NCBI GenBank assembly: GCA_029237695.1
Contig: CM055265.1
Coordinates: 112,022,773 to 112,086,772, forward strand
Source: Conchocele bisecta
Lineage: Eukaryota > Mollusca > Bivalvia > Lucinida > Thyasiridae
DNA: 64,000 nucleotides
Direction: 5' to 3'
The notes beneath the pieces were generated by a model. That model did not search any database, was not told the origin of the DNA, and saw nothing but the letters and a program-made list of their open reading frames with translations. This document shows, one piece after another, positions 1-10,766 of the stretch. Within the stretch, counting starts at the first letter, position 1, and every line of letters begins with the position of its first letter. Both the position numbers and the translations under genes were made by a program.

Positions 1-128
1 TTCACAGCGAGACAACCAGCAGCTGACTAAGAGGACATCTGGTATTGTTAATTAACGGAACACGTAATGTCCCTGAACTAAAGCCACTCATTGTGCAACT
101 TGCTGGAAAAAGGGACTGCATGAATCAT

Positions 129-196
129 AATGTGTCAGACGATCGTAGATCCTGATCAGACTGTGCATGCAGTCTGATCAAGAGCTACGATAGTCA
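129..196. repeat. FB-A foldback fragment
   Basis: Short inverted repeat with the FB-A core: CTGATCAGACTG and CAGTCTGATCA face each other around TGCATG, flanked by CGTAG/CTACG. Only the centre of the family is present; the ATGTGGCTGTGACTGGAG termini are missing. Confidence 0.6.
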
Positions 197-648
197 CAAA
201 CCAGAAGAGCCAATATCTTTATGCTATTGATCGCTCTCGCCGACTGCAAGGGGTGATTTTGGTACCCAAGTTGAATTTGACAGCTGGTGGCTCAAAACTC
301 CATGTGTACTTGGTTTATCCAATATCCATATTGGCTCAATATGAAACATTTTTCCGTGTTAGGTCATCTGAGCTTAAAGTCCAGTATAAGCTATTGTTAT
401 CGGTTTTCGGACTTCGCCGACCGTCGTTCATCAGGTAGCGTTTTCTCCTCCTGAACCTCTGGACTGTTGTTGGCTGAACTTCACAAAGATGATCTAATAT
501 GAATGAAGTGTTTTCAGATTTGTTAAATGGCTGTCGTCGCATAATCAAAGATGTCCGACGTAGAAGAGAATGCCATTTTTTTTTCTTCAAATGATAGACA
601 GTCTTTGAGACGAAACTAGGTAGACATTATTCATAATCAATGTTCTTT
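197..648. other. No supported feature
   Basis: AT-rich sequence. The short open frames here show no recognisable domain, and I see no repeat shared with the rest of the window. Confidence 0.5.
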
Positions 649-900
649 CAGTAGCCTATTTCATCAACATTGCTAAGTTCACTTTGAGGGAGCTATTTTA
701 AATTTAATGATAAATTTATTAATTTGTATTATATTGAATTATTACATTATCACAGCCATTTTTGCTGTGATAATGTAATAAATTCAGTATAATAAATCTG
801 CATATTTTTAATCATGGAATATATGCAGTCGTTAGTTCTATATGAAATCATGCATTTCGGGGAAAATAAATGTTTGCAATTTTGATGAAATCGGCTGCAG
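649..900. mobile_element. FB-G foldback MITE, copy 1
   Basis: Terminal inverted repeats GTAGCCTATTTCATCAACAT (left) and the complement of GTAGCCGATTTCATCAA (right) enclose an AT-rich body. At its centre is a long hairpin of ATTACATTATCACAGCC and its complement (about 738-790). Four more copies occur in the window with the same centre. No coding capacity, so it reads as a non-autonomous element. The transposon superfamily is not identified. Confidence 0.75.
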
Positions 901-995
901 ATGTGACAGTTATATCAAATCAACACTGTTGGTGAGACGACACTATGGTGAGACGAACCCATCCATGGACTTCGAGTAACGATTATCAAAATGTC

Positions 996-1242
996 AACCC
1001 TTAGACCGCTACACACAATAAGTGTCGTCTGCTGTTGCTTTTATATCTTGCCTTATTTCTCAATAAAAACATGGTTTGACAGCCCTTCAGAATCATTTCC
1101 AATGGAAATGATTCTGAAGTGCTGTCAAAGCATGTTGTAAATTATTCTAAAGCTCTGTCAAAGCATGTTTTTAATGATAAAAATGGAAAATAGAAAATAA
1201 ACAGCAGATGACAACAAATTAAGATAACGGTGTAAGGGTTAA
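996..1242. mobile_element. K element (TTAA/CCCTT-type MITE), copy 1
   Basis: Ends are CAACCCTTAGACCGCTA and ...GGTGTAAGGGTTAA. Inside are GTCGTCTGCTGTTG...CAGCAGATGAC subterminal inverted repeats and a central hairpin built on TTTGACAGC..TCTAAAGTGCTGTCAAA. TTAA followed by CCCTT ends resembles piggyBac-type termini (family knowledge), but no transposase is present. One hairpin arm (ATTATTCTAAAGCTCTGTCAAAGCATG) is repeated in this copy. Confidence 0.7.
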
Positions 1243-1750
1243 ATTTATGGTGATCGCGTTGAACCAATTGTCAATATAAACTTGTCTGGTTGATATTTGT
1301 CATTATTAGGGGTGCGGATTGTTGGGTCTGTCACCTTTCACTTATAATCACCATTGCAGACGAATATTTTTCGAGTATAAATCCGCAAAATTGCAAATGA
1401 TCATATTGTCTTTTTTCTGTCAACTGCAGACGTCTTCACATTCACTGCCGGACCGATGCCCAATTAATGTGGATTGTATATGAATGAATCATTTTCACAC
1501 AATTTAAATTGGGCATAAAACGATGTCCGCCAGAAAAAATAAGTTAAACCGGTTTAATTAACGGGCGGTATTCTAGAAATGATAAACAACACTAAATAAT
1601 CTTATATTATTTTATTTTAAAATGGCGCATGCGTATACATGGATTTGATATGTGTGGTCAAATATGGATCCGTTTTCATTCGGTCTAAAAGGTACTAAAC
1701 TTTATTAAATTTAATAAATGACTATATCAAAACATGTGATATTTCCATAC
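1243..1750. other. Intergenic, weak inverted repeat only
   Basis: Contains one imperfect inverted repeat near 1446-1533 (GATGCCCAATT versus AAATTGGGCAT, with outer GCCGGAC/GTCCGCC). Otherwise I see nothing. Confidence 0.4.
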
Positions 1751-1955
1751 GGGACATGCCATGCGATTTTTGTACTTACGAATATGTGCGATATCTCATT
1801 GAAAAATATTTACAAAATTTACGGTATTTCCCGTAAATGACGTCGAAAGAATTTGCATAGCAAATTCGGAATACTATTCATAAATATCACAATTTCAGTA
1901 AAACGAATACATAAAGAATAGCACATGTTCTTAGGCACAAAATAGCTGGTCTCAT
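1751..1955. mobile_element. FB-N foldback, copy 1
   Basis: Imperfect long inverted repeat with CATGCCATGCGATTT on the left and AGCTGGTCTCAT on the right. Internal arms carry AATATTTACAAAATTTACGG and AAATGACGTCGAAAG..AATTTGCATAGCAAATTCGG. Related copies lie near 27460-27693 and 51465-51708, which share the terminal GAGAC..CATG pattern and the GACGTC/TTTACAAA subregions. Confidence 0.5.
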
Positions 1956-1957
1956 AC

Positions 1958-2115
1958 CTGTGTGGCTGGGACTTGAGATGAATGTATGTATGGTCATCGT
2001 GACCAGTGTAGGCCCAGATCAGGAGGCGCATCCGCGCAGTCTGATCAGGGGCTGCACTGTTCGTCATTCATGTAGTCAGGTGAACAACCGATGTGATTCT
2101 AACAAGGTATACATG
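1958..2115. repeat. FB-A foldback, diverged copy
   Basis: Contains TGTGGCTGGGACTTGAGATG, a degraded FB-A end. The core reads CCAGATCAGG..GCATCCGCGCAGTCTGATCAGG, followed by CTGCACTGTTCGTC. The right end is lost. Confidence 0.65.
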
Positions 2116-2196
2116 TATATCATTATCAAGCTGCCAGCCTGACAGGACACAGACTGGCCACAAAGGTTATAAGCCTCATTTGTTGGGATTGTATCA

Positions 2197-2275
2197 TAAA
2201 CGCGATTCAATAATACCAATACCATGCGAATTATTTATTCGACAAGACAATGTCGTTTCACAATTACATACTTTT
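2197..2275 (+). repeat. Left direct repeat flanking FB-C copy 1
   Basis: About 79 bp (AAACGCGATTCAATAATACC ... TTACATACTTTT) repeated with few changes at 2604-2674, directly on the other side of FB-C copy 1. This is far longer than a transposon target duplication. Confidence 0.8.
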
Positions 2276-2604
2276 ACGGAGCCCCGCAGGGGACATGTTT
2301 TTTTTTATTAATTCGTTCCCACGAAATAACACGTCGTTCCCTCAATTTAACAATTCGTTCCCTCGAATTAACAATTCGTTCCCACGATATAACAATTCGT
2401 TCCCACGATATAAAAATTCGTTCCCTTGAATTGACAATTCGTTCCCTCGAATTAACAATTAGTTCCCACGATATAACAATTCGTTCCCACGAATTAACAG
2501 CTAAATTGAGGGAACGAATTGTTAATTCGTGGGAACGAATCAGTGTTATTTCGTGGGAACGAATTAATAAAAAAATAATTCTACGTCCTCTGCGGGGCTC
2601 CGTA
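2275..2604. mobile_element. FB-C foldback with 21-bp modular arms, copy 1
   Basis: Terminal inverted repeats are TACGGAGCCCCGCAGGGGAC and a slightly changed complement ending GGGGCTCCGTA. The left arm is a run of about nine 21-bp units of the form AATTCGTTCCC + CACGAAATAAC, TCAATTTAAC, TCGAATTAAC or ACGATATAAC. The right arm holds only about three units in the opposite orientation. A transcript would fold into a long hairpin. Continuous open frames on both strands are a by-product of the 21-bp (7-codon) period, not genes. Confidence 0.85.
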
Positions 2605-2674
2605 TAAACGCGATTCAATACCATTCGAATTATTTATTCGACAAGACAATATCCTTTCACAATTGCGTACTTTT
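2604..2674 (+). repeat. Right direct repeat flanking FB-C copy 1
   Basis: Copy of the 2197-2275 segment (TAAACGCGATTCAATACC ... TTGCGTACTTTT), lacking about 8 bp near its start. Confidence 0.8.
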
Positions 2675-2837
2675 GACTCACATTTAGTTAATTTTAGAAA
2701 TCTATATGTGGCCACTAATTTTCCGTTTCAGTAACATTCTCTCGCCTGTTTCCGTACGCTCCAGTAATATATATACATATAAAAGGTTTCTCCCACATGT
2801 TGTCTTTCGGTGGGCTACCGCCATTTATTTTCTATAT

Positions 2838-3078
2838 ATGTGGCTGTGACTGGAGACATTGGGCTTATGGGATTTGTGACCATTGTAGCTTTTGATCAAA
2901 TAGCTCTCTGCTGTAGCCTACTAACGAGCTATGTTGCTCGTTAGAAGTTTGAAGGGTGTTTTATTGATGGAATGGCGACCAATGCAGATCATGACCAGAC
3001 TGTGCGGATGCACAGGCTGATCTGGATCTACATTGGTCGCAAAGCCAATAAGCCAAATATCTTTAGTCAAAGCCACAT
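2838..3078. mobile_element. FB-A foldback MITE, full-length copy
   Basis: Both termini are present: ATGTGGCTGTGACTGGAG at the left and the diverged complement AGTCAAAGCCACAT at the right. Subterminal TTGTGACCATTGTAGC pairs with the right arm. The core is ATCATGACCAGACTGTGCGG / GCACAGGCTGATCTGGAT. A small extra hairpin (AACGAGCTATGTTGCTCGTT) sits in the left half. No coding capacity. Confidence 0.8.
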
Positions 3079-3347
3079 GTAATCTACCCAATTACAACAA
3101 AGTTGGCTGTTCTCTGCTGATATCATTTTCCGTATGGATGTTGTGGTACGTATTTTGCCCTAACCTGCACCCATTCTGATCTGGATATACATACATTAAA
3201 ATATAGGTTTAATTATTGTTAAGAAAGATAAAGTCAATATCCTGTGGTGGTAGCCAAAAAAATCAGCGGCTGGAATTGAAACTACGACACGAGACAAACA
3301 CGATCACGGATATTTAAAAAAAAATATACAAAAAACACATACCCAAC

Positions 3348-3435
3348 TAACCGGAAATTTCTGTCTGTAACACTGGGCGACTTGGAAGTAAGTAAGTGTA
3401 AGTCACCCATCGTTACAGACAGAAATTACGGGTTA
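3348..3435. repeat. FB-M hairpin, copy 1
   Basis: TAACCGGAAATTTCTGTCTG leads into TAACACTGGGCGACTT. The complement (AAGTCACCCATCGTTACAG ... GGGTTA) follows after a short spacer. Related arms occur at 11252-11545 and 48599-48752. Confidence 0.7.
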
Positions 3436-4036
3436 GTATCCAACTTATGCTTGAAAATGGCGTCAGAGATACACCAGCGAGCTTGTAAAGTAGCTTAGTA
3501 CATCAACTTATCAGATTCTGCAAGCAAATAGTGCCAATGTCCAAACATATCGGAAACTAGTTTCTATTACCGACTACTTTTGATTCAGTGGTATAAACCA
3601 CAGGTGTTTGAACAGACGGTCATTATTTTCGTACCATCTGGGTATTTTGGTGGATTTCGTTGGTTTTGGGTTTGTTTTGTGTAACTACTAATGCTCAATC
3701 AGTACACACGACAAAAATCGTCAAGTATCTACACATTCGCCGTTCCGAACTTGCCGACCCCTTTTATACTGTCAAAATAATTATACCTGTAATTCGCGGG
3801 AGGTGACGTAAATTGTATGTTGGTAACAATGCACCAAAACCACCAGAGATACGGAAATAACCCATAAAACACCGAAATATGAACCGTTCTTTAAGAACCT
3901 GTGGTATAATCCTCTAACCATGGGTGAAGTAAAAACAAAAGTAATGCCATCACATCTCCGTCGCATGATGACATCACTGTGGTGTGTATATTGTTATAGC
4001 ATACAATTGGCATGCAGTGTCTTTGAACAGAGTGTG
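3436..4036. other. No supported feature
   Basis: No shared repeat, convincing coding segment or RNA gene was seen. Confidence 0.5.
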
Positions 4037-4543
4037 TTAAAGGTACATGCCCACTCAGTAGGCACAAACTGTTCTTTATAGGAATTAAATAAGTGTATAA
4101 TTGTGTCACTATTCCACCAGTTCTAGAAATTACCAGTGTCCGCTATACCGATATAATCATTTAGTAATCTTTATTTTACAGATAGTGACGCGCGGTGGTA
4201 TCAGGCTATTTTCATATGCAAATGAGGCATATGTTTTAATTATTTATACTAGTTAAATGCGTCACCCGAAACAATAATATTTTCGACAGATTATAAAGTA
4301 TTATCATTGCACATCCAACAATAAATACAGAGAATAAATAGTAATGTCTGTTAACATTTTAAGGAAAACGGTTATCGCCCCTGATATCAGTATGGACATT
4401 TACGTCTGATATAAAATGTATAATAATGCCAATAAATACGTGGGGTAATGGTGAATTAATGTTTATTTTGCCAGAAAAGGTCTCAGGTGATGTCTCTGAT
4501 AAAAAGAACATTTTGTGCCTACTGTGTGGGCATGTACCTTTAA
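4037..4543. mobile_element. F element (TTAA-flanked MITE), copy 1
   Basis: TTAA, then AGGTACATGCCCACTCAGTA at the left; the right end is the complement (CTACTGTGTGGGCATGTACCT) followed by TTAA. The body includes TTCATATGCAAATGAGGCAT and GATAGTGACGCGCGGTGGTA, shared with copies at 15856, 24175 and 28281. No coding capacity. The TTAA target duplication is best demonstrated by copy 4. Confidence 0.8.
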
Positions 4544-4722
4544 CACTTACAATGCTGAATTCAATTTTGCGTCTGTTGTTTATTTTTTAATTTCCAGTTT
4601 TCTCAAGAAAAAAACATGGTTTGGCAGCAATTTAGAATCTTTCCAATAAAAACATGGTTTGGCAGCAATTTAGAATCATTTCTATTGGAAATGATTCTAA
4701 AGTGCTGTCAAACCATGTTTTT
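4540..4722. mobile_element. K element, truncated copy sharing TTAA with F
   Basis: Begins at the same TTAA that ends the F element (TTAACACTTACAATGCTGAA) and continues with GTCTGTTGTTTATT and the TGGTTTGGCAGCA..TGCTGTCAAACCATG hairpin. Part of the left arm is duplicated (ACATGGTTTGGCAGCAATTT twice). The right terminus is absent. Confidence 0.65.
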
Positions 4723-5919
4723 TTACGTGTGTAGTACATGTGAGTACTATGCACACATAATGTGTGGGTAACATAAAAGAAACACACAGAATGTACCAAC
4801 TGCGGACATGGCCTAGTCACGTGGGTAACCGCAAATCCGCCTAAAGTCGTATGTAGTTATGGTTGTGATGGCTAGTGGCAGGGATTCAAGTGATCAGGAC
4901 CTACCAAAATTCGATTCCTTGGAACAATATGTAGAACACGGTAAATGGATTACGTTTCTGTATATTCCGTATGTATTTGGACTTGGATATATATTGTTTT
5001 AAGCGTTTTGTATACTGGTAAATAACAACACTAAATGTATGAGAGGTGCGCTCCCCACTCCCAAATTGTTTACTACGCGCCATGAATGAATCACGAGCAA
5101 CTGGTATGTTGTGTGGTCAATTCTCCATATTTATGTCCTAAATATTTACTAATGGCACACACAACTTAAACAAAAGATGAAGATATCAGTATTATTTATT
5201 GAATGAAAATTCGTTAGTGTGCGTACATTTAGTATTCTGCATGTTTATTGACAAAACCACATGGTTTCTTTGTTAACTCCGTGATTATTGAAACCTGTTT
5301 CGACTGTTGATCTTATGTTCAAATATAGCATTCGGCGCGGAAAATGTAGATTCGTATATATCTGAATGTTGCCTGCAGATTACTATATTTTTACAAACAT
5401 TGCCTGAAAAAACATGGTCAAAACATGGCTAAAACTTGTATACAATATCTGCCGAACTTATTAGTCATGACTCAATATGGCTGCCGTGATAGTAGCATAG
5501 AAAATGTGTCTTACACATATCGTCTAACGGTATTTCATTTCAACTGTTAACCATTCTGAATACTAATAATTATTGTTATTATTATTTTTCAAATTAAAAT
5601 ATCAATCGTAAACCACAGAACAGACTTGAACATTATTGCGTCAACATTAATATTACAAAAAAAATATAAAAAACCATATAAAATAACTTAAAAGTAACAA
5701 TTTCAAAGCACTGTGAATAGTTTATTATGGCGAATATGCACAAGCAAATCAATAACTAACCTAAGTTTATACAAATACAAAGTCAATGTCATGTAGACGA
5801 TTCAAATGTTATGTCACAACGTATTCATTCGTCGCGAACAATATGAAAAATAATTTAATGTTTTGCGCATTTTCTTCTGCGTTAATGCATGCCGCACTGT
5901 GAAATAAAATACGGAGAAC
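4723..5919. other. No supported feature
   Basis: AT-rich. Short open frames lack any domain I recognise. There is a TATT/AAT-rich patch near 5560-5590. Confidence 0.5.
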
Positions 5920-6746
5920 TACTACTGTTTGTTTTACGAAACCTGCTCAAATTTTACTATAGGAATGAATGGCCTTTTCCGGCCTTTGTCCAGTATTCCC
6001 GCGACTTTTCCAAGTTTATACCCCGATAAATTCCACAAAAAGGCCATTCATTCCTTATTATTCCAGCATTTCAAATAAATTCATCAAGGAAAATGTGTTT
6101 ATTTTCTGTTTTCTTAAGAATTATTTTAACTGCGCCTGACGGTTACGGAAAGTAGTTCGGCATGGAGTTTACTGGGATATAAATTTTGGACGGAGACTTG
6201 CAACGGACCAATCAAATTTTAGGGAATTGTGTAAATATGTTTGTGCTGGAATTATAATCATATAAACAATGCAAAAACAATATGTTTTTCGATGATATTA
6301 AATGTTATCAAAATGTATGAATGGACCTTATTTTTATGTCGTAAAATATGGTCAAATATTGATTTTATTACGAAAAATGAGTTCTCTATGGACATTTAAC
6401 ATGGGAAACAAGAGGTGGGGAACCTTGAGGAGTCGAAAAACGAAAACCTTTGGAAATTGATTCTGAAATCTAGCTAGATAGCTTGGAAATAACTAAGAAA
6501 ACAAAAGTTACATTTTGAAAATCGTTCCACTATTTCTGAAATTAGAAACAGTTCACCATGTCTATGGGGATTTAACATGTGAAAATTGTTTTTTCGCAAT
6601 GAAATCAATATTTGACAAAATTTCACGAATTAAAAGTAGGCTCCTTCTTAAAGTTTGCTATAATTTAATATTATCGAAAAATATATAGTTTTTGCATTAT
6701 TTATACAGCCGTAAAATTTGGGCAGGTTTCGTGACTAGACAGTAGT
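5920..6746. mobile_element. FB-I foldback interrupted by FB-J
   Basis: Left end ACTACTGTTTGTTTTACGAAACC (FB-I terminus) stops at 5957 and the family continues at about 6255 with ATCATATAAACAATGCAAAA. The right end is GGGCAGGTTTCGTGACTAGACAGTAGT. The gap is exactly filled by an FB-J element. The body carries repeated TTTAACATG..GGGAA and GTCGAAAAACGAAAACC segments typical of the family. Confidence 0.7.
5958..6254 (+). mobile_element. FB-J element, copy 1 (nested in FB-I)
   Basis: TATAGGAATGAATGGCC opens a hairpin whose other arm is GGCCATTCATTCCTTA. An asymmetric tail follows (CTGCGCCTGACGGTTACGG, AGTAGTTCGGCATGGAG) and ends in TTTGTGCTGGAATTAT. Copies at 14211 and 47932 (reverse) share the same tail. 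Confidence 0.7.
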
Positions 6747-6832
6747 ATTATAGAGGAGTGGAGGGCGGGGCGGTGATGAGATATAGGTGTCGGTTAACAT
6801 TGAAACAGGAAATAAAATAACAATAACAATTT

Positions 6833-7130
6833 CAGTTAAAGAAACACCTAAACACTTTTAACAGTAAATGTGTTTTCGGTTTGTTTCAAAAGGAAAATAA
6901 ATAAAACATTTAACAGTAAATGTCTTTTTTTTTTTCTTTTTTTTCAAAAGGAAAATAAATTTTAAAAAATGACAATAAGAGTCCGGTTATATGGTATGGT
7001 ATGCGTCTGTGAATATGGTATCAGTTAAAGAAACACATACACACCTTTAACAGTAAATGTATTGTTGTTTTTTGTTTGTTTCAAAATGAAAATAAATAAA
7101 AAATAAATTACAATAAGTGACCGGTTATGT
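6833..7130 (+). repeat. Three imperfect direct repeats, AT-rich
   Basis: Segments like AACAGTAAATGTGTTTTCGG + TTTGTTTCAAAAGGAAAATA recur at about 6858, 6911 and 7050. The second and third are followed by CAATAAG..CCGGTTAT.GG. The second contains a long T run. Confidence 0.6.
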
Positions 7131-7167
7131 GGGAGATTATGCCTCTGAACAATTTTAACAAATGTTG

Positions 7168-7428
7168 TTACAGTGTAGCCTCTGTAAACCGGACACCCTC
7201 AGGTTTGTTGTTACAGTGGAACCTCTCTAAACCGGACACCCCATAGGGTGTCCGGTTTAGAGATGTTCCACTGTATATCAGACATAATGACCGTGCAAGA
7301 AAATCATGCGGGTGTGCTTTGTGAACTAGAACAGGCATTAGTATCGGAGATAGATGACAACGACGTCAGTATAATTAAGGACACAGCGACTACCTGCGTG
7401 TCCGGTGTAGAGAGGTTCTACTGTGTGT
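7168..7428. mobile_element. D element (Tigger/pogo-like MITE), copy 1
   Basis: TACAGTGTAGCCTCTGTAAACC at the left and GTGTAGAGAGGTTCTACTGTG at the right are the outer ends. A compact inner palindrome (7212-7275) has TACAGTGGAACCTCTCTAA and its complement. CAGTGGAACCTC..TAAACCGGACACC ends with a TA target are like Tigger/pogo termini (family knowledge). No transposase is encoded. Confidence 0.7.
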
Positions 7429-7568
7429 CTCCTGCGCGAGTGTAACGCCATACTGGCTAGTCTGTTATTGGCATTTTAATATAAAATTAGAAGCTTATTT
7501 CTGTGTTCAGTCGTTGATAAATCGTGGTTTTAATATTCTTTATATTGACTAACAAATATAACACTACA

Positions 7569-7962
7569 GAGCTCCTGATAAGCTGCGTATTTGCTTAAAT
7601 ACCCAATCAAAATTGCCAAAAACCCAATTGAAATCAGAAGTAGCGAGTATCAAAAAGCAAATTACAATTTTGTGGTACATTTATCATGCTGCAGAAAACA
7701 ATAAGCATATATTAAACAAATATAGCATATTTTTCTTTGTTTTCCATGAAAACACATCTTGGTATTTCATTAGAATTGTCTCCAAGGAGACAATTCTAAT
7801 GAAACTAATGAAATGCCAAGACAAGTTTTTATTTCGAAGCAAACTATTCAATAATTGCTGTCTGTTGATGTGTAAACATTAGTGTGATTTTATTTTACCC
7901 AATTACAATTTTGAAATACCCAATTGCTTCAGAAATGATGGAGTGAAAATACTCAATTACTA
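7569..7962. mobile_element. FB-H foldback, copy 1 (right end lost)
   Basis: Left end GAGCTCCTGATAAGCTGCGT. The centre is a strong hairpin, CATTAGAATTGTCTCC / GGAGACAATTCTAATG. The right arm runs to ACTCAATTACTA, where FB-I sequence starts in place of the expected CTTATCTGGAGC. Confidence 0.75.
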
Positions 7963-8060
7963 CTGTCTGTTTCACGTTAACCTGCCCAACTTTTACACCT
8001 ATTTTAAACACCCTAAAACTCTCCTCTCTTTTTTTTACATAAAATCATTTTTCAGAAAAA
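7961..8060 (+). repeat. FB-I fragment
   Basis: TACTGTCTGTTTCACGTTAA + CCTGCCCAACTTTTAC matches the FB-I end, then similarity fades. Confidence 0.5.
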
Positions 8061-8600
8061 TTTAGCGATGAGCCATCTTTTTATTTTTTTGAAATTCGGT
8101 CCTATAATGAAGTAATAGCCCTAAATCAAGAATTGAATGCAGGATTGTAATGTTAAAATGTCACGTGCGATCAGATTTTCAACATTTTTGTAGCATCGAA
8201 CTGCTTGCTGGATTTCATCATTACAAAAAAGACACTAATTTTAGTAATTCCTTATCTGGAACATGACACTAAATATTCAAACGGACATACATGTTGTCTA
8301 TAACATGAGAAGGGTTAGCATGAGTGTAGCACACTGTAAAAGTGCACATTACCCTCAATTATTTGTGTGATGCCATGAGTCAATTTTTGTACACCAGCGA
8401 AAGGAATCATGTTTTCACAGATAACTATGCATAAAACCACACGCTAGAATGCGCCAAGTCACTCAGAACAGCAAGCGGATGTGAAAACGATTGTGCATAC
8501 ACGTAGGCCTACACATGTAACACAACTATATTGACTAATAATCATTATAAGAATAAGAAGAAAATGACAAAATAAATGAATATGTATTGGAGATTGCGTA
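8061..8600. other. No supported feature
   Basis: AT-rich, apparently unique sequence. Confidence 0.5.
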
Positions 8601-8601
8601 C

Positions 8602-8633
<32 letters not shown>

Positions 8634-8642
8634 TATTAATAA

Positions 8643-8673
<31 letters not shown>

Positions 8674-8716
8674 GTATTATTATATTATTATTATTATTAT
8701 TATTATAATAATAAAA
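8601..8716. repeat. (AAT)n/(ATT)n microsatellite, palindromic
   Basis: A run of AAT units turns into ATT units in its second half, so the tract as a whole is self-complementary. It is interrupted by a few variants. Confidence 0.9.
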
Positions 8717-9673
8717 AAATCAGCATAAATGTAGCCTAATAGTAGATAATAATTATAATATTATTGGAAGATTATGAAAATATATAATAAATTTGAGATG
8801 TAAAATAGAAAATACAATGATAACAAACTACAAATATAATTGTTAGTTTTAAATTTAAGAACTTTCTTTTTTGTGCATCTATTGAAAAATAGATTCTCGA
8901 ATATTAGCAGAAGTCGGGGTCAACACATTCAAAGCCTGACATAGAACATTATAATAACATTATATAGTTAGTTTTAGTTTAGTGTATTCAGAAATCTTTA
9001 AGCCACATGGCCCATGAAGGTAAAAAGTAATCATGCATGTAAACACAATATGTCAAGGATGACAAACAGTGTAGTAAATGGCATGTATACGTATCTAATA
9101 AATGATATGCTTTCAAAAATTTCATATCCTGGACGAGGACTTTTGGGCTCGTAAGGAAAGAGACTAACCTCTTTGATAATCAAATATCTGCACTGAATTG
9201 AGCTGCAACGGAGCTCGAACATGTGGCTAGTTAGCCAGTGCAATGTGCGTCTCTGCCCACGCCATTACACTTCTCATATACAATGCAGAACATTATATTT
9301 CCGTCTCAAAATGTTTAACATGTTGTTGTGTGTTGTCGCTGATCGACCTGACATGTCGCAAACCACGTGTCATCTTAAACTGCGTACGTGTCCTTGTCGC
9401 AATACGCATATATTGTTCTTCAATGCCATCGCCATACTGATACTTTAAGTAAACACATTGACAACTACCTGTATCCGTGCTTTCTTTCTTTACCATTTTC
9501 TTTCATGTCTGTTTTTGACCACTATAGTATGCGTGCATTTTAAATTATCATTTTATGCATTTTATGTTATTGTTGTATTAATAGATTGTGTACTGTAGTG
9601 AGGGAAACGAGTATAGTATTGCTCTTCAATGAAATCTGACTTCGACACCGATTATGTTTATGTTCGACATATT
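8717..9673. other. No supported feature
   Basis: AT-rich. The overlapping short frames near 9221-9496 lie on both strands and show no domain. Confidence 0.5.
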
Positions 9674-10410
9674 CCAACACTATTCTGCTTAGCTGATGAA
9701 CCAGAACCTGGTTCATCAGCTAAGCAGAATCTTGTTGGGATTTGACCTGGTTCATCAGCTAACTGGACTATTTGTTACAATTTGACTTGGTTCATCAGCT
9801 AAGCAGACTATTTGTTACAACATGACCTCCTGGTTGACCAGCTAAGCAGAAGCTTGTTTGACTTTGACCTTGTTCATCAGCTAAGCAGAAATTTGTTTGA
9901 ATTTGACCTGGTTCATTAGCTAAGCATACCCTTGTTGCACTTTGACCTGGTTCATTAGCTAAGCAGAATAGTGTTGAAAGTTGACCTGATTCAGCAACTA
10001 AGCAGAATAGTGTTGAAATTTGACCTGGTTCATCAACTAAGCAGAATAGTGTTGAAATTTGACCTGGTTCATCAACTAAGCAGAATAGTGTTGAAATTTG
10101 ACCTGGTGCAGCAGCTAAGCAGAATAGTGTTGACATTGACCTGATGCAGCAGCTAAGGAGAATAGTGTTGACATTGACCTGGTTCATCAACTAAGCCGAA
10201 TAGTGTTGAAATTTGACCTGGTGCAGCAGCTAAGCAGAATAGTGTTGAAATTTGACCTGGTGCAGCAGCTAAGCAGAATAGTGTTGACCTGGTGCAACAG
10301 CTAAGCAGAATAGTGTTGCCATTGACCTGGTGCAGCAGCTAAGCAGAATAGTGTTGACATTGACCTGGTGCAGCAGCTAAGCAGAATCTTGTTGGAATTT
10401 TGCCTGGGTC
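9674..10410 (+). repeat. 39-bp minisatellite with an inverted first unit
   Basis: About 18 direct units of CTGGTGCAGCAGCTAAGCAG + AATAGTGTTGAAATTTGAC (39 bp). One unit is shortened to about 30 bp near 10271-10299. The left end (9674-9704) carries a unit in the opposite orientation, three bases from the first direct unit, forming a hairpin. Two subtypes exist, GGTTCATCA and GGTGCAGCA. Since 39 is a multiple of 3, frames stay open on both strands; the 131-residue minus-strand frame is not taken as a gene. Confidence 0.9.
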
Positions 10411-10766
10411 ACTCACTGGTTCTATTAGACACATTCAATGACATTCGGTATCGTTGCTGAATCAGGTGGCATAACTGACTGTTAGATTGGTACTCATTTC
10501 AGGGCAATCGTCCACTTCATTCAATGTCTTACCTTATACTAATGTTCAATCAGTGACAACAGTAACTATTGTTTTGTATCGTATGTCTTAATTGACTGTC
10601 TTCTGTTTAGGTTCAGTGTTATGACATGATTTTCTCGAAGCTATTCAATGACCCTGTGCAACAGCAGAACACTTTCACGATCGTAATTATCCGTATTACC
10701 GTAAATGAAACATGGACATAGTCAAATGCATATACAATGTACTCCAATGCACCAGTCTATAATAAG
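10411..10766. other. No supported feature
   Basis: No shared repeat or coding signal seen between the minisatellite and the next foldback. Confidence 0.5.

Noticed and set aside
2224..2624. Overlapping open frames on both strands with 7-residue repeats
   Set aside because: Produced by the 21-bp units of FB-C. The same occurs in the other FB-C copies.
7248..7445. 65-codon frame between D element ends as transposase remnant
   Set aside because: Too short and without DDE-like or helix-turn-helix features that I can identify.
9795..10190. 131-codon minus-strand open frame with a 13-residue repeat
   Set aside because: It is the 39-bp minisatellite read in one frame; frames stay open on both strands because 39 is divisible by 3.
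9674..10410. CRISPR-like regular repeat spacing
   Set aside because: Units are contiguous with no unique spacers, and the DNA is eukaryotic.
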